Source: Sphingomonas sp. CL5.1 (GTDB lineage Bacteria; Pseudomonadota; Alphaproteobacteria; Sphingomonadales; Sphingomonadaceae). From it: a stretch of DNA of 64,000 nt. The translations under genes and the position numbers were made by a program. Below, one piece after another: positions 46,987-56,696 of the stretch; the first letter of the stretch is position 1, and every line of letters begins with the position of its first letter. The DNA lies in NCBI RefSeq assembly GCF_013344685.1, contig NZ_CP050137.1, forward strand, positions 2,969,001 to 3,033,000, given 5' to 3'. The notes below the pieces were generated by a model. The model searched no databases. It saw only the letters and a list, made by a program, of their open reading frames with translations, and was not told the DNA's origin.

Positions 46987-48326
46987 GCGAGGGCATGACG
47001 CTGACCGCACGGCTCGACCATGCCGACCGGCTGGTGTCGGCCGATGCCGGGTTCATGTCGCTCAACGATCGCGCGGGGGGCGCGATCGGCGAATTGCTCG
47101 GCGTGCCGCAGCTCGCGACGGTGGTCCGGCTGGCCCGGCGGCTGCATATCCTCGTTCAGCGTTCGTTGGTGATCGCCGATGCGGAGAGCGATCTCGAATG
47201 CTGGGTCCGCGCCGCGCCCACCGTTGACGGTGTGACGCTGTCGATCGCGCCATTGCGCGAGCGGCCGGTCTGGCGCAGTGCGCAGGTCGCGACCCAGCTC
47301 GCCCCGCCGCCCGCCGGGGCGGACTGGGTGTGGGAGGTCGATGCGGCGCTGCGCATCGTCCATCTGCCGACCGACGCCGGAACCGCGCACGGGCTGGACC
47401 CTTCCGCGCTGCTCGGCAAGCCGCTGACCGAATTGTTCACGCTGCTGCCCGACGCAGGCGGCGGCATGACGCTGCTGGAGGCGATGGCGGCGCAGCGCGA
47501 CTTCGACGGGCAGGCTGCGATGGTGCGCGGGTCCGGCGAGCGCGTCATGCTGGCGGGCACGGCGCGGCGCAATGCGATGGGGGTGTTCGCGGGCTTCGTC
47601 GGCGGCGTGTTCCTGTCGGCCGAACCCGGCGAAACTTCCGCCGACGAGCCGGTGCGGGCGTTCAACGCGCGGCTGGAGGGCGTCCTGCGTGGGCCGCTCA
47701 GCCGGATCATCGCCAACGCCGACAGCATCAACGCCGCCGCCGACGGGCCGATCGACGCACATTATGTCGATTACGCCGCCGATATCGCCAGCGCCGGGCG
47801 GCACCTGATGGGGCTGGTCGACGATCTCGCCGATATCGAGGCGATCGAGCGTGACGATTTCCGTATCGAGTTCGAGCCGGTCGATCTTTCCGACGTGCTG
47901 CGCCGCGCCGCCGGGCTGTTCGCGGTGCGCGCGGCGGATGCCGGCGTGACGGTGGACATCGGCGGCGCCGACGGGCCGCAGCTTGCGATCGGCGAGTTCC
48001 GCCGGGTGCTCCAGATCCTCGTCAACCTGATCGGCAACGCGCTGCGCTATTCGCCGCGTGGCGGCACCGTATGGCTGCGCGTGCAGCGTGACGGCGCGCA
48101 GGTGGTGGCCATCGTCGCCGATCAGGGCAAGGGCATCGCGCCGGAGGATCAGGCGCGCATCTTCGCCAAATTCGCTCGCGTCGACCCGCGTGAGCCGGGC
48201 GGCAGCGGCCTCGGCCTCTATATCTCGCGTCGCCTCGCCCGCGCGGTGGGCGGCGACATCAGCCTCGACAGTGCGCCGGGAGAGGGCGCGCGCTTCGTGC
48301 TGTCGCTGCCGTCGGCACAAACCTAA
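46983..48326 (+). CDS. Sensor histidine kinase-like protein lacking the phospho-acceptor histidine
   Basis: 447 residues from the GTG at 46983 (an ATG at 46995 is an alternative). No membrane segment is clear. A PAS-like region covers about 113-215 (DWVWEVDAALRIVHLP). The H-box reads FNARLEGVLRGPLSRII (227-243): aligned with canonical FLANMSHELRTPLNAII, Gly233 replaces the His. The ATPase domain is intact: N box VNLIGNALRYSP, G1 VADQGKGIAPED, F box FAKFARVD and G2 GSGLGLYISRRLA. It might bind ATP and act as a phosphatase or allosteric pseudokinase; DivL of Caulobacter, with Tyr for His, is the known precedent. It is coupled to DUF2336 and followed by a terminator. Confidence 0.85.
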   Translation: MSEGMTLTARLDHADRLVSADAGFMSLNDRAGGAIGELLGVPQLATVVRLARRLHILVQRSLVIADAESDLECWVRAAPTVDGVTLSIAPLRERPVWRSAQVATQLAPPPAGADWVWEVDAALRIVHLPTDAGTAHGLDPSALLGKPLTELFTLLPDAGGGMTLLEAMAAQRDFDGQAAMVRGSGERVMLAGTARRNAMGVFAGFVGGVFLSAEPGETSADEPVRAFNARLEGVLRGPLSRIIANADSINAAADGPIDAHYVDYAADIASAGRHLMGLVDDLADIEAIERDDFRIEFEPVDLSDVLRRAAGLFAVRAADAGVTVDIGGADGPQLAIGEFRRVLQILVNLIGNALRYSPRGGTVWLRVQRDGAQVVAIVADQGKGIAPEDQARIFAKFARVDPREPGGSGLGLYISRRLARAVGGDISLDSAPGEGARFVLSLPSAQT

Positions 48327-48332
48327 AGAAAA

Positions 48333-48361
48333 ACGCCCGGCGCGCGATTGGCGCCGGGCGT
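48333..48361. terminator. Bidirectional rho-independent terminator
   Basis: Perfect 11-bp stem ACGCCCGGCGC / GCGCCGGGCGT with loop GCGATTG, between the convergent kinase-like gene and gltA. On the minus strand it is followed by a T-rich run (TTTTCTTT), so it should end the gltX-gltA transcript well. On the plus strand the tail is weaker. Confidence 0.85.
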
Positions 48362-48386
48362 CTTCATCTGGACCGGAGGGCTGAAG

Positions 48387-49670
48387 TCAGCGCTTGCCCA
48401 CCGGCACGTAAGGCCGCTGCGTCGGCCCGGTGTAGAGCTGGCGCGGGCGGCCGATCTTCTGGTCGGGATCGGTTATCATCTCATTCCACTGCGCCACCCA
48501 GCCCACGGTGCGGGCCAGCGCGAACAGCGCGGTGAACATCGAGGTGGGGAAGCCGATCGCCGAGAGGATCACGCCTGAATAGAAATCGACGTTCGGGAAC
48601 AGCTTCTTCTCGACGAAATACGGATCGTTGAGCGCGATCTCCTCCAGCCGCAGCGCGACATCGAACACCGGATCGCTGACCTTCAGCGCGTCGAACACCT
48701 CGCGTACCGTCTTCTGCATCACGGTCGCGCGCGGATCGTAGTTCTTGTACACGCGGTGGCCGAAGCCCATCAGGCGGAACGGATCGTTCTTGTCCTTGGC
48801 GCGCGCGATGAACTCGGGGATGCGATCCGGCGTGCCGATCTCGTGCAGCATGTTGAGCGCCGCCTCGTTCGCGCCGCCATGCGCCGGGCCCCACAGGCAG
48901 GCGATGCCCGCCGCGATGCACGCGAACGGGTTCGCGCCCGACGAGCCGGCGAGCCGCACCGTGGAGGTCGAGGCGTTCTGTTCGTGGTCGGCGTGGAGGA
49001 TGAATATCCGATCCATCGCCTTTTCGACGATCGGATTCACCTCATAAGGCTCGGCCGGGACGCCGAACGTCATGCGGAGGAAGTTGCCGGTATAGCTCAG
49101 CGAATTGTCCGGATAGAGGAACGGCTGGCCGACGCTGTACTTGTACGCCATCGCCGCGATCGTCGGCATCTTGGCGATCAGCCGGTGCGACGCGATCATG
49201 CGCTGCTTGGGATCGTGGATGTCGGTCGAATCGTGGTAGAAGGCCGAAAGCGCGCCGACCACGCCGCACATGATCGCCATCGGATGCGCGTCGCGGCGGA
49301 AGCCGCGGTAGAAGGTCGCGAGCTGCTCGTGCAGCATCGTGTGGCGGGTGATCGTGTTCTCGAACTTCGACAGCTCGCCGGCGGTCGGCAGCTCGCCGTT
49401 CAGGAGGAGATAGGCGACCTCCATGAAGGTCGATTCCTCGGCCAGCTCGCCGATCGGATAGCCGCGATGGAGCAGCACGCCCTCGTCGCCATCGATATAG
49501 GTCAGCGCCGAGCGGCACGAGGCGGTGGAGGTGAAGCCGGGATCGTAGGTGAACGCGCCGGTCGCGCCGTAGAGCTTGCGGATATCGACCACGTCCGGGC
49601 CGACCGAGCCTGACAGGACGGGATAGTCGGAGGTTTTTCCGGCGAGGGAAAGCTGGGCATTGTCGGTCAT
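48387..49670 (-). CDS. gltA: Citrate synthase (type II)
   Basis: Condenses acetyl-CoA and oxaloacetate to citrate, the entry step of the TCA cycle. The 427-residue protein has the catalytic and substrate residues in [27 protein letters not shown] and [14 protein letters not shown], and the later [19 protein letters not shown] loop. ATG 49670 ([11 protein letters not shown]) has AGGAGATTAT directly upstream; an open extension to 49694 is not needed. It is the downstream gene of a gltX-gltA unit, 20 bases after gltX, and ends at a strong terminator. Confidence 0.97.
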   Translation of the reverse strand: MTDNAQLSLAGKTSDYPVLSGSVGPDVVDIRKLYGATGAFTYDPGFTSTASCRSALTYIDGDEGVLLHRGYPIGELAEESTFMEVAYLLLNGELPTAGELSKFENTITRHTMLHEQLATFYRGFRRDAHPMAIMCGVVGALSAFYHDSTDIHDPKQRMIASHRLIAKMPTIAAMAYKYSVGQPFLYPDNSLSYTGNFLRMTFGVPAEPYEVNPIVEKAMDRIFILHADHEQNASTSTVRLAGSSGANPFACIAAGIACLWGPAHGGANEAALNMLHEIGTPDRIPEFIARAKDKNDPFRLMGFGHRVYKNYDPRATVMQKTVREVFDALKVSDPVFDVALRLEEIALNDPYFVEKKLFPNVDFYSGVILSAIGFPTSMFTALFALARTVGWVAQWNEMITDPDQKIGRPRQLYTGPTQRPYVPVGKR

Positions 49671-49690
49671 ATAATCTCCTTTTTCCCGGC

Positions 49691-51118
49691 TCAACGCATC
49701 TGGTCGGCGATCCGCGCCAGGCTTTCGTCGCGGCCCAGCAGGGCAAGCACGTCGAAGATGCCCGGCGAGGTCTTGCGACCCGTGAGAGCTGCACGGAGCG
49801 GCTGCGCGACCTGCCCGAGCTTCACGCCCGCTGCCTCGGCCACCCGCCGTACCGCATCTTCGAGCGTCTCCGTATCCCAGTTGTGCAGCGCGTCAAGAGC
49901 GGCGTGCAGTTGCGAGAGCAGCGCGGGCGCATCGCCCTCCAGCAAAGGCCGCGCCGCATCGTCGATCGTCAGCGGACGGACGGCAAACAGAAAGGCGGTG
50001 CCGTCGGCCAACTCGTTGAGATTCGCGGCGCGCGGCTTCAGCGCGGGCATGGCGCGGGCGAGCAGCTCGCGCCGCGCGTCGCCCTCGGTCAGCCCGAGTC
50101 GCCCGGCCACCAGCCCGGCCAGCCGCGCATCATTCGCCTCGCGGATATAATGGCCGTTGAGATGCTCCAGCTTCTTGAGGTCGAAGCGCGAGGGCGACTT
50201 GCCGACGCTGGCGAGATCGAACCATTCGATCGCCTGCTCGCGGCTGATGATCTCCGCGTCGCCATGCCCCCAGCCGAGCCGGAGCAGGTAATTGTCGAGC
50301 GCTTCCGGCAGGATGCCCAGCTCGTCGCGATACGCCTCGATCCCCACCGCGCCGTGGCGCTTTGAGAGCTTCGCCCCGTCCGCGCCGTGGATCAGCGGGA
50401 TGTGCGCATAGGCCGGCTCCGGCCAGCCCATCGCGCGATAGATCGGAAGCTGGCGGAAGGCGTTGTTCAGATGGTCGTCGCCACGGATCACATGCGTCAC
50501 GCCCATGTCGTGATCGTCGACCACCACGGCGAGCATATAGGTCGGCGTGCCGTCCGAGCGGACCAGCACCAGATCGTCCAGCTCGGCGTTCTGCACCGTC
50601 ACCTCGCCCTGCACGCGGTCGTGGATCGTGACCGCGCCTTCGAGCGGCGCCTTGAGACGGATGACGTGCGGCGCGGCGGGATCGTCCGGCGCCTTGTCGC
50701 GCCACGGCGAGCGGATGCGCAGCGGCTTCTTCGCCGCCTCCGCCTCGGCGCGCATTCGCGCCAGCTCGTCGGGCGTCAGGTAGCAGCGATAGGCGTTGCC
50801 GCCGGCGACCATCGCCTCCGCCACCTCGACGTGCCGCGCGGCGCGCTCGAACTGGAACACGACGTCGCCGTCCCAGTCCATCCCGAGCCATTTGAGGCCG
50901 TTGAGGATCGCGTCGATCGCCGGCTGCGTCGAGCGCGCGCGGTCGGTATCCTCGATGCGCAGCAGGAATTTGCCGCCGTTGTGACGCGCGTAGAGCAGGT
51001 TGAACAGCGCGGTGCGCGCGCCGCCCAGATGGAGGAAGCCGGTGGGGGAGGGGGCGAAACGGGTGACGACCGAAGGGTCACGCTCGCTCCCGCCGGCGGG
51101 ATCGGTGGTTGCGCTCAA
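49691..51118 (-). CDS. gltX: Glutamyl-tRNA synthetase
   Basis: Class I synthetase that charges tRNA-Glu. The 475-residue protein has the HIGH-type motif as [19 protein letters not shown] and the KMSKS-type motif as KLSKRHG, with the family's [12 protein letters not shown] and [26 protein letters not shown] chose TTG 51118 ([10 protein letters not shown]) because GGGAG lies nine bases upstream; ATG 51154 is an in-frame alternative that would overlap the divergent comEC start. The gap between gltX and comEC is only 29 bases with the TTG start. Confidence 0.95.
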   Translation of the reverse strand: MSATTDPAGGSERDPSVVTRFAPSPTGFLHLGGARTALFNLLYARHNGGKFLLRIEDTDRARSTQPAIDAILNGLKWLGMDWDGDVVFQFERAARHVEVAEAMVAGGNAYRCYLTPDELARMRAEAEAAKKPLRIRSPWRDKAPDDPAAPHVIRLKAPLEGAVTIHDRVQGEVTVQNAELDDLVLVRSDGTPTYMLAVVVDDHDMGVTHVIRGDDHLNNAFRQLPIYRAMGWPEPAYAHIPLIHGADGAKLSKRHGAVGIEAYRDELGILPEALDNYLLRLGWGHGDAEIISREQAIEWFDLASVGKSPSRFDLKKLEHLNGHYIREANDARLAGLVAGRLGLTEGDARRELLARAMPALKPRAANLNELADGTAFLFAVRPLTIDDAARPLLEGDAPALLSQLHAALDALHNWDTETLEDAVRRVAEAAGVKLGQVAQPLRAALTGRKTSPGIFDVLALLGRDESLARIADQMR

Positions 51119-51147
51119 GCGCGCTTGCTCCCAAGCTGAATTATGAC

Positions 51148-53316
51148 ATGGCAACGATAGCCGGGGGCGCCCCTAGCACGCGCCCGGTGGCGCTTCAAAC
51201 CTTAGCAACCCTCGCCATCGAACGATGGCTGGAGGCCGAGCGCGATCAACTCGCGCTGTGGCTGCCGGTGTTCCTGGGCGCGGGCGTGATCCTGTGGTTC
51301 GCGCTGCCCGATCCGCGCGCGTGGATCGCGGCGATCCTGCTGGCGCTCTCCGTGGCGGCGTTCGCGGTGGCGCTGGGGCGTGGCGGTCGCGCCGGGCGCA
51401 GCGTCGCGATCGCCGGGGTGGCGCTGGCGGCGGGCATGGCGCTCGTGTGGTGGAAGGCGGAGCAGGCGGCGGCCCCCGTGCTGCCGCGCGCGATGGTGGT
51501 GCGGTTCGAGGCGCGGGTCGAGCGGGTGCAGCCGCTGCCTGCGCGCGGGCTGGTGCGCCTGACGCTGATGCCGACGCGCTGGCTCGATCGCGCGCCCGAT
51601 CCGGCGCCGACCCGCATCCGCGTCAATCTCGCCTTGGCCGATTCGCCTGCCGGCATCGCCGAGGGCGCGATCGTGGCGATGCGCGCGCGCCTGATGCCGC
51701 CCGCGCCGCCGGCCGTGCCGGGCGCCTATGATTTCGCGCGGGTCGCGTGGTTCGACGGGCTTGGCGCAACCGGGCGCGGGCTGGCGCCGGTGACGATCCT
51801 GTCCGGCGGGGGGAGCGAGGGAGAGGGGCTGCGCGTCCGCCTCTCGCGCCATATCCATGAGCGGCTGGAGGGCAGCGCGGGCGGGATCGCGGCGGCGCTC
51901 GCGACCGGCGACACCGGCGCGATCACCGACACGGATGCGGAGGCGATGCGGCGATCGGGGCTTGCGCATCTGCTGTCGGTCAGCGGCCTGCACATCACCG
52001 CCGCCGTGGGGATCGCGATGCTGCTCGCCGCGCGCCTGCTCGCGCTCAGCCCGCGGCTGGCGCTGACCGGGCAGGTGCCGGTGCTGGCCGGGCTGGTCGG
52101 CGCGGCGGCGGCGATCGGCTATACCCTGCTGACCGGCAGCGAGGTGCCGACGATCCGCAGTTGCGTGGCCGCGCTGCTGGTGCTCGGCGCGATGGCGCTG
52201 GGGCGCGAGGCGGTGACGCTGCGGCTGGTCGCGGCGGGGGCGTTCGTGGTGGCGCTGCTGTGGCCCGAATCGCTGATCGGGCCGAGCTTCCAGCTTTCCT
52301 TCGCGGCGGTGACGACGATCGTCGCGCTCCACGAGCATCCCGCCGTCCGGCGCTGGTTCATGAAGCGCGACGAGGGCTGGGGCGCGAAGCTGCTGCGCGA
52401 GGGCGGGTCGCTGCTGCTCACCGGGCTGGTGATCGAGATCGCGCTGATGCCGATCGCGGTCTATCACTTCCATCGCGCGGGGATTTACGGGGCGGTGGCG
52501 AATATCGTCGCGATCCCGCTCACCACCTTCGTCGTGATGCCGCTGGAGGCGCTGGCGCTGCTGTTCGACGCGGCGGGGCTGGGGATGCCGTTCTGGTGGC
52601 TCGCCGGCAAGGCGCTGGCGCTGCTGCTGTGGATCGCGCGGACCACCGCCGGCGCGCCCGGTTCGGTGACGGCGCTGCCCGCGATGCCCGGCGGGGCCTA
52701 TGCGCTGATGGCGGCGGGCGGGCTGTGGCTGGCGCTGTGGCGGACGCGCTGGCGGCGGCTCGGCACGGTGCCGCTCGCGATCGGCGCGAGCTGGGCGCTG
52801 GCGACGCCCGCGCCGGACCTGCTCGTCACCGGCGACGGGCGGCATGTCGCGGTCCGCACCGCGCGCGGCGACCTCGCCGTGCTGCGTGACCGCGCCGGGG
52901 ATTATGTACGCGGGATGCTGGCCGAGAATGCCGGCACGGAGGACGATCCGCTGCCGCTCTCCGACCAGCCCGATGCGACATGCAGCCGCGACGCCTGCGT
53001 GATCGCGCGCGAGGCGGGCGGGCGGCGCTGGCGCATCCTCGCGACGCGTAGCGGCTACCTGCCGCCGTGGCGCGACATGGTGGAGGCGTGCCGCGCGGCG
53101 GATATCGCGATCAGCGACCGCCGCCTGCCCGCCGCCTGCGCGCCGCGCTGGCTGCGGCTAGACCGCCCGGCGCTGGCGAGAAGCGGCGGCGTGGCCTTGA
53201 CCCTCGCCACCGGCAGGATCGCCACGGTGCGCTCGCAGGGGGACCGGCACCCGTGGATGGCGACGGCCGTCCCACCGACGCCGCCCCGGTTCAGGACCAG
53301 ACCGGCGCGGCGGTAG
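51148..53316 (+). CDS. ComEC/Rec2 family DNA uptake channel protein
   Basis: 722-residue polytopic membrane protein. The competence domain is evident from [20 protein letters not shown], followed by [22 protein letters not shown] and [12 protein letters not shown]. An N-terminal OB-fold-like region (about 95-190) precedes it and membrane segments occupy most of residues 200-560. The C-terminal soluble part (about 575-722) is short and does not show the metallo-beta-lactamase metal motif HxHxDH found in full-length ComEC, so nuclease activity is not evident. In transformable bacteria ComEC carries single-stranded DNA across the inner membrane. ATG 51148 ([10 protein letters not shown]) lacks a strong ribosome-binding site. 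Confidence 0.88.
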   Translation: MATIAGGAPSTRPVALQTLATLAIERWLEAERDQLALWLPVFLGAGVILWFALPDPRAWIAAILLALSVAAFAVALGRGGRAGRSVAIAGVALAAGMALVWWKAEQAAAPVLPRAMVVRFEARVERVQPLPARGLVRLTLMPTRWLDRAPDPAPTRIRVNLALADSPAGIAEGAIVAMRARLMPPAPPAVPGAYDFARVAWFDGLGATGRGLAPVTILSGGGSEGEGLRVRLSRHIHERLEGSAGGIAAALATGDTGAITDTDAEAMRRSGLAHLLSVSGLHITAAVGIAMLLAARLLALSPRLALTGQVPVLAGLVGAAAAIGYTLLTGSEVPTIRSCVAALLVLGAMALGREAVTLRLVAAGAFVVALLWPESLIGPSFQLSFAAVTTIVALHEHPAVRRWFMKRDEGWGAKLLREGGSLLLTGLVIEIALMPIAVYHFHRAGIYGAVANIVAIPLTTFVVMPLEALALLFDAAGLGMPFWWLAGKALALLLWIARTTAGAPGSVTALPAMPGGAYALMAAGGLWLALWRTRWRRLGTVPLAIGASWALATPAPDLLVTGDGRHVAVRTARGDLAVLRDRAGDYVRGMLAENAGTEDDPLPLSDQPDATCSRDACVIAREAGGRRWRILATRSGYLPPWRDMVEACRAADIAISDRRLPAACAPRWLRLDRPALARSGGVALTLATGRIATVRSQGDRHPWMATAVPPTPPRFRTRPARR

Positions 53317-53325
53317 ATATCACGG

Positions 53326-53994
53326 TCAGTCGTAGCGGCGCAGCAGGCCGGCCAGCTTGCCCTGCACCCGCACCTGCGCGGGGGCGTAGCGCTGCGGGTC
53401 GTAGCTGCGGTTCGCCGGATCGAGCCGGATCATCGCGCCCTCGCGCCGGAAATATTTGAGCGTCGCCTCGCTGTCGTCGATCAGCGCGACGACGATCTCG
53501 CCGTCGCGCGCCGTTTCGGTGCGGCGGATCAGCGCATAATCGCCGTCGAGGATGCCGGCTTCGACCATCGAATCGCCCGCCACCTCCAGCGCGAAATGCT
53601 CCCCGCTGCCGAGCAACGCGGCCGGCACCGGGAGCGAGGTCGATCCCTCGAACGCCTCGATCGGCACGCCGGCGGCGATGCGGCCGTGGAGCGGGATCTC
53701 CACCACGTCGTTCGCCGGCTCCGGCACCGCGCGCCGCGGTGGCTGGGAGACGCTGGCGGGCGCGCGGCGCTGCTCGGAGCGTTCCGGCATCTTCACCACT
53801 TCCAGCGCGCGGGCTCGATTGGGCAGGCGACGCAGGAAGCCGCGTTCCTCCAGCGCGCTGATCAGGCGATGCACGCCCGATTTGGACTTCAGCTCCAGCG
53901 CGTCCTTCATCTCCTCGAACGACGGCGAGACGCCGGTTTCGGCGAGACGATCGTGAATGAAACAGATCAGCTCATGCTGTTTCTTCGTAAGCAT
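53326..53994 (-). CDS. lexA: SOS repressor LexA
   Basis: Repressor that represses SOS genes and cleaves itself when RecA is activated. The 222-residue protein has an N-terminal winged-helix domain ([40 protein letters not shown]), a linker (about 66-95) and the S24 peptidase domain with the cleavage site Ala108-Gly109 in [11 protein letters not shown], Ser142 in [11 protein letters not shown] and Lys180 in EATLKYFRR. The ATG at 53994 is preceded by GGAGGA at ideal distance, excluding an extension to 54054. Its own operators lie 18-43 bases upstream. It follows moeA and is convergent with comEC. Confidence 0.97.
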   Translation of the reverse strand: MLTKKQHELICFIHDRLAETGVSPSFEEMKDALELKSKSGVHRLISALEERGFLRRLPNRARALEVVKMPERSEQRRAPASVSQPPRRAVPEPANDVVEIPLHGRIAAGVPIEAFEGSTSLPVPAALLGSGEHFALEVAGDSMVEAGILDGDYALIRRTETARDGEIVVALIDDSEATLKYFRREGAMIRLDPANRSYDPQRYAPAQVRVQGKLAGLLRRYD

Positions 53995-54011
53995 CGCGAT
54001 CCTCCGCAGGC

Positions 54012-54037
54012 GAACAGACGCGGAACTTTTATGGAAC
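54012..54037 (-). promoter_or_regulatory. Tandem overlapping LexA operators of lexA
   Basis: Three GAAC half-sites at 54012, 54023 and 54034, spaced seven bases apart, form two overlapping GAAC-N7-GAAC motifs, the reverse complement of GTTC-N7-GTTC. They cover the -10 element and the start region of the lexA promoter. This arrangement would allow two LexA dimers in alternative registers or stacked binding, and supports autoregulation. Confidence 0.92.
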
Positions 54038-54054
54038 AATCGTGGCCGGGTCAA
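54026..54054 (-). promoter_or_regulatory. Predicted lexA promoter
   Basis: -35 TTGACC (plus-strand 54049-54054), a 17-base spacer and -10 TAAAAG (54026-54031), read on the minus strand. The -35 overlaps the moeA stop codon, and the -10 lies between two LexA half-sites. The spacing is ideal and the -35 matches five of six positions. Confidence 0.7.
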
Positions 54055-55235
54055 GCGATGACGAGGATATCCGCCGATTCGCCCGCCGCCATCGCCGGGG
54101 CATGAGGCTCACGCACGACGAGGCAGGTCGCGCGCGCCAATGTCGCGAGCATCGAGCTGTCCTGGATCGTGGCGGCAAACAGCAACCCGTCGCGCAGCTC
54201 CGCGCGGACATAATCGGTGCGCGGGCCGTTCGCGGGCAGCGGCTCGCCCAGCGTCGCGCGGGTCGGACGCGGGAAGGGATCGCGCGCGCCGGCCAGCGCG
54301 GCGACCAGCGGCCGCACGAACAGCAGGCCGGTGACGAAGGCGGACACCGGATTGCCCGGCAGCCCGACGACCACGCAGTCGCCGCGCCGCCCGGCCATCA
54401 TCGGCTTGCCGGGGCGCAGCGCGATGCGCCAGAAGTCGATTGTCGCGCCGGCCGCCTCCAGCGCCGGGCGGACGAGATCATGGTCGCCGACCGACGCCCC
54501 CCCGGTGGTGACCAGCACGTCCGCCGCGACATCGGCGAAGGCGCGGGCCAGCGCGTCGAGCCGGTCGGGCAGGATGCCGAGATCGACGAACTCCACCGAC
54601 AGGTCGCGGAGCATCGCGCGCAGCATCAGCCGGTTCGATTCCGGAAGGCCGGGCGCATCGCCGCCCGGCTCGACCAGCTCGTCGCCGGTCGCGGCGAGCG
54701 CCACGCGGACCGGACGGCCGACCTCCACCTCGCGCACCGCCCCGGTGGCGGCCAGCGCGAGGCGGGCGGGGGTCAGCAGATCGCCCGCCGTGCCCAGCAT
54801 GTCGCCCTCGTGGAAATCCAGCCCGCGCGCGCGGACGTTGCGGGTGCGGCAGGCCGGTCCCTCGCCCGCGAGGCGCAGCATGTCGCCGTCGCGCGCCGCT
54901 TCCTCCTGCACCAGCACCGTGTCGGCGCCCGGCGGCAGCGGCGCGCCGGTGAAGATCCGCACCGCCTCGCCAGCGCCCACCACGCCGCCGAAGCCGTGGC
55001 CGGCGGCGCTCTCGCCGATCACCCGCCACGGGCCGGGCATGTCGGCGAAGCGGATCGCATAGCCGTCCATCGCCGACAGGTCGGCGGCCGGCTGGGTGCG
55101 GCGGGCGATCGCCGGCGCGCGCAGATAGCGCCCGGCGGCCTCGACCAGCGGCAGGCGTTCCGCGGCGAGCGTCGGCGCGAGCGACAGCAGCCGCGCCTGT
55201 GCCCCGGCGACGGGCAGGAGGGGAAGGTTGGCCAT
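54051..55235 (-). CDS. moeA: Molybdopterin molybdenumtransferase
   Basis: Inserts molybdate into adenylylated molybdopterin to complete the molybdenum cofactor. The 394-residue protein has [33 protein letters not shown], the MoCF motif [16 protein letters not shown] and [13 protein letters not shown] with [15 protein letters not shown] 55235 ([11 protein letters not shown]) has GAGGCGGGG upstream. It is divergent from the RNB-domain gene and lies 56 bases upstream of lexA; the two may be partly cotranscribed, but lexA has its own promoter. Confidence 0.95.
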   Translation of the reverse strand: MANLPLLPVAGAQARLLSLAPTLAAERLPLVEAAGRYLRAPAIARRTQPAADLSAMDGYAIRFADMPGPWRVIGESAAGHGFGGVVGAGEAVRIFTGAPLPPGADTVLVQEEAARDGDMLRLAGEGPACRTRNVRARGLDFHEGDMLGTAGDLLTPARLALAATGAVREVEVGRPVRVALAATGDELVEPGGDAPGLPESNRLMLRAMLRDLSVEFVDLGILPDRLDALARAFADVAADVLVTTGGASVGDHDLVRPALEAAGATIDFWRIALRPGKPMMAGRRGDCVVVGLPGNPVSAFVTGLLFVRPLVAALAGARDPFPRPTRATLGEPLPANGPRTDYVRAELRDGLLFAATIQDSSMLATLARATCLVVREPHAPAMAAGESADILVIA

Positions 55236-55307
55236 CCCCGCCTCATGGCACGGCCGCGCCGCCGGAGCCAATCGACAGCGCGTCGTCGCGCCGATAGCCT
55301 GTGCGCG

Positions 55308-56693
55308 ATGAAAACCCTGCTCGACCCGGATCGCGCGCTGACCGAGGGCCTCGCCGCGATCCGCACGCAATATAATGTCCCCACCGATTTCCCGCCGCAG
55401 GTGCTGGCCGCCGCCGACGAGGCGGCGAAACGCGCGCCGACCGCGCATGTCGATCGCACCGCGATCCCGTTCGTCACGCTCGATCCGGCAAGCTCGACCG
55501 ATCTCGATCAGGCCTTCGCGATCGAGCCGGCGGGGAGCGACCTGCTGCTGCGCTATGCGATCGCGGATGTCGCGTGGTTCGTGGACGAGGGCGGCGCGCT
55601 GGACGCGGAGGCGTGGAAGCGCGGCGAATCGCTCTACCTGCCGGATGGCAAGGCGCCGCTCTATCCGCCGGTGCTCGGCGAGGGCGCGGCGAGCCTGCTG
55701 CCGACCGGGGATCGCCCGGCGGTGATCTTCGCGGTGCGGGTCGCGCCGGACGGGGCGGCGCGGCTCGACGGCGTGGAACGCGCGGTGATCCGCAGCCGCG
55801 CCAAGCTCGCCTATGAGACGGTGACGCCCGCCGATCTGCCGCCGGATTTCGCCGAACTGGCCAACCGGATCGGCGCGGCGGAGGACCGGCGCGGGGCCGC
55901 GCGGGTCGATCCGCCGGAGCAGGAGCTGGCGCGCAACGGCGACGGGCGGCTTCAGCTCCGCTTCGCGCCGCGCGAGGAATCGGAGGACCAGAACGCGGCG
56001 ATGTCGCTCGCGACCAATCTGGCGGTGGCTGACGCGCTCCTCGCGCATCACACCGGGCTGTTCCGCGTCATGCCGGGGCCGGACGACCGCGCCGTCGCGC
56101 GGCTGCGCAACGCGGCGCGGGCGCTGGGGATCGACTGGCCGGCGGCGATGTCACTCGCGGACTTCCAGCGCGGGCTGGACGGGCATGACGCGCGGCAGGC
56201 GGCGATGATGGTCGCGATCCGGCGCGCGGGCGAGGGGGCGAGCTATGCGCCGTACCAGCCCGACGTGGTGCCGTGGCACGCGGCGGTCGCGGCGACCTAT
56301 GCCCATGCCACCGCCCCGCTGCGCCGGCTCGCGGATCGCTACGTCGTGCAGGCGGCGCTCGCGGTGGCGAACGGCTTGCCGGTGCCCGATTTCGTCTCCG
56401 CCGCGTTCGGCAGGCTCCCGCCGGTGATGGCGCATTCCGGCTCGATCGCCGGCTCGATCGACCGCGCGGTGATCGACATGGCCGAGGCGGTGATGCTCCA
56501 CGGGCTGGAGGGGCAGACATTCGAGGCGGTGATCCTCGACCGCGACGAGCGCGGCGCGCGCATCCAGCTATGCGACCGGCCGGTGGTGGCGCGGGTGCAG
56601 ACCGACGCGGGCGAGCCGGGCGATACGATCCCGGTGCGGCTCGACGAGGCCGATCCGGTGCGGCGCGCGCTGCGTTTCTCGCGCGCCGGCTGA
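55308..56693 (+). CDS. RNB-domain ribonuclease (compact RNase II/R family member)
   Basis: 461-residue protein consisting mainly of an RNB catalytic domain, with a short N-terminal lead and a small C-terminal domain in place of the cold-shock/S1 domains of RNase II and R. The catalytic stretch FVTLDPASSTDLDQAFAIE holds D59, D65 and D67, aligned with D201, D207 and D209 of E. coli RNase II. The next residue is Gln68 where RNase II has the fourth Asp (D210). Other features are LYLPDGKAPLYPPVLGE and YAHATAPLRRLADRYV, which matches the family's TSPIRRYxD-type motif. It probably degrades RNA 3' to 5', but the Gln makes this a distinct subfamily. ATG 55308. Confidence 0.85.
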   Translation: MKTLLDPDRALTEGLAAIRTQYNVPTDFPPQVLAAADEAAKRAPTAHVDRTAIPFVTLDPASSTDLDQAFAIEPAGSDLLLRYAIADVAWFVDEGGALDAEAWKRGESLYLPDGKAPLYPPVLGEGAASLLPTGDRPAVIFAVRVAPDGAARLDGVERAVIRSRAKLAYETVTPADLPPDFAELANRIGAAEDRRGAARVDPPEQELARNGDGRLQLRFAPREESEDQNAAMSLATNLAVADALLAHHTGLFRVMPGPDDRAVARLRNAARALGIDWPAAMSLADFQRGLDGHDARQAAMMVAIRRAGEGASYAPYQPDVVPWHAAVAATYAHATAPLRRLADRYVVQAALAVANGLPVPDFVSAAFGRLPPVMAHSGSIAGSIDRAVIDMAEAVMLHGLEGQTFEAVILDRDERGARIQLCDRPVVARVQTDAGEPGDTIPVRLDEADPVRRALRFSRAG

Positions 56694-56696
56694 GGA

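Noticed and set aside
54042..55307. N-terminal extension of the RNB gene antisense to moeA
   Set aside because: moeA is complete and conserved on the other strand; the RNB protein starts naturally at ATG 55308.
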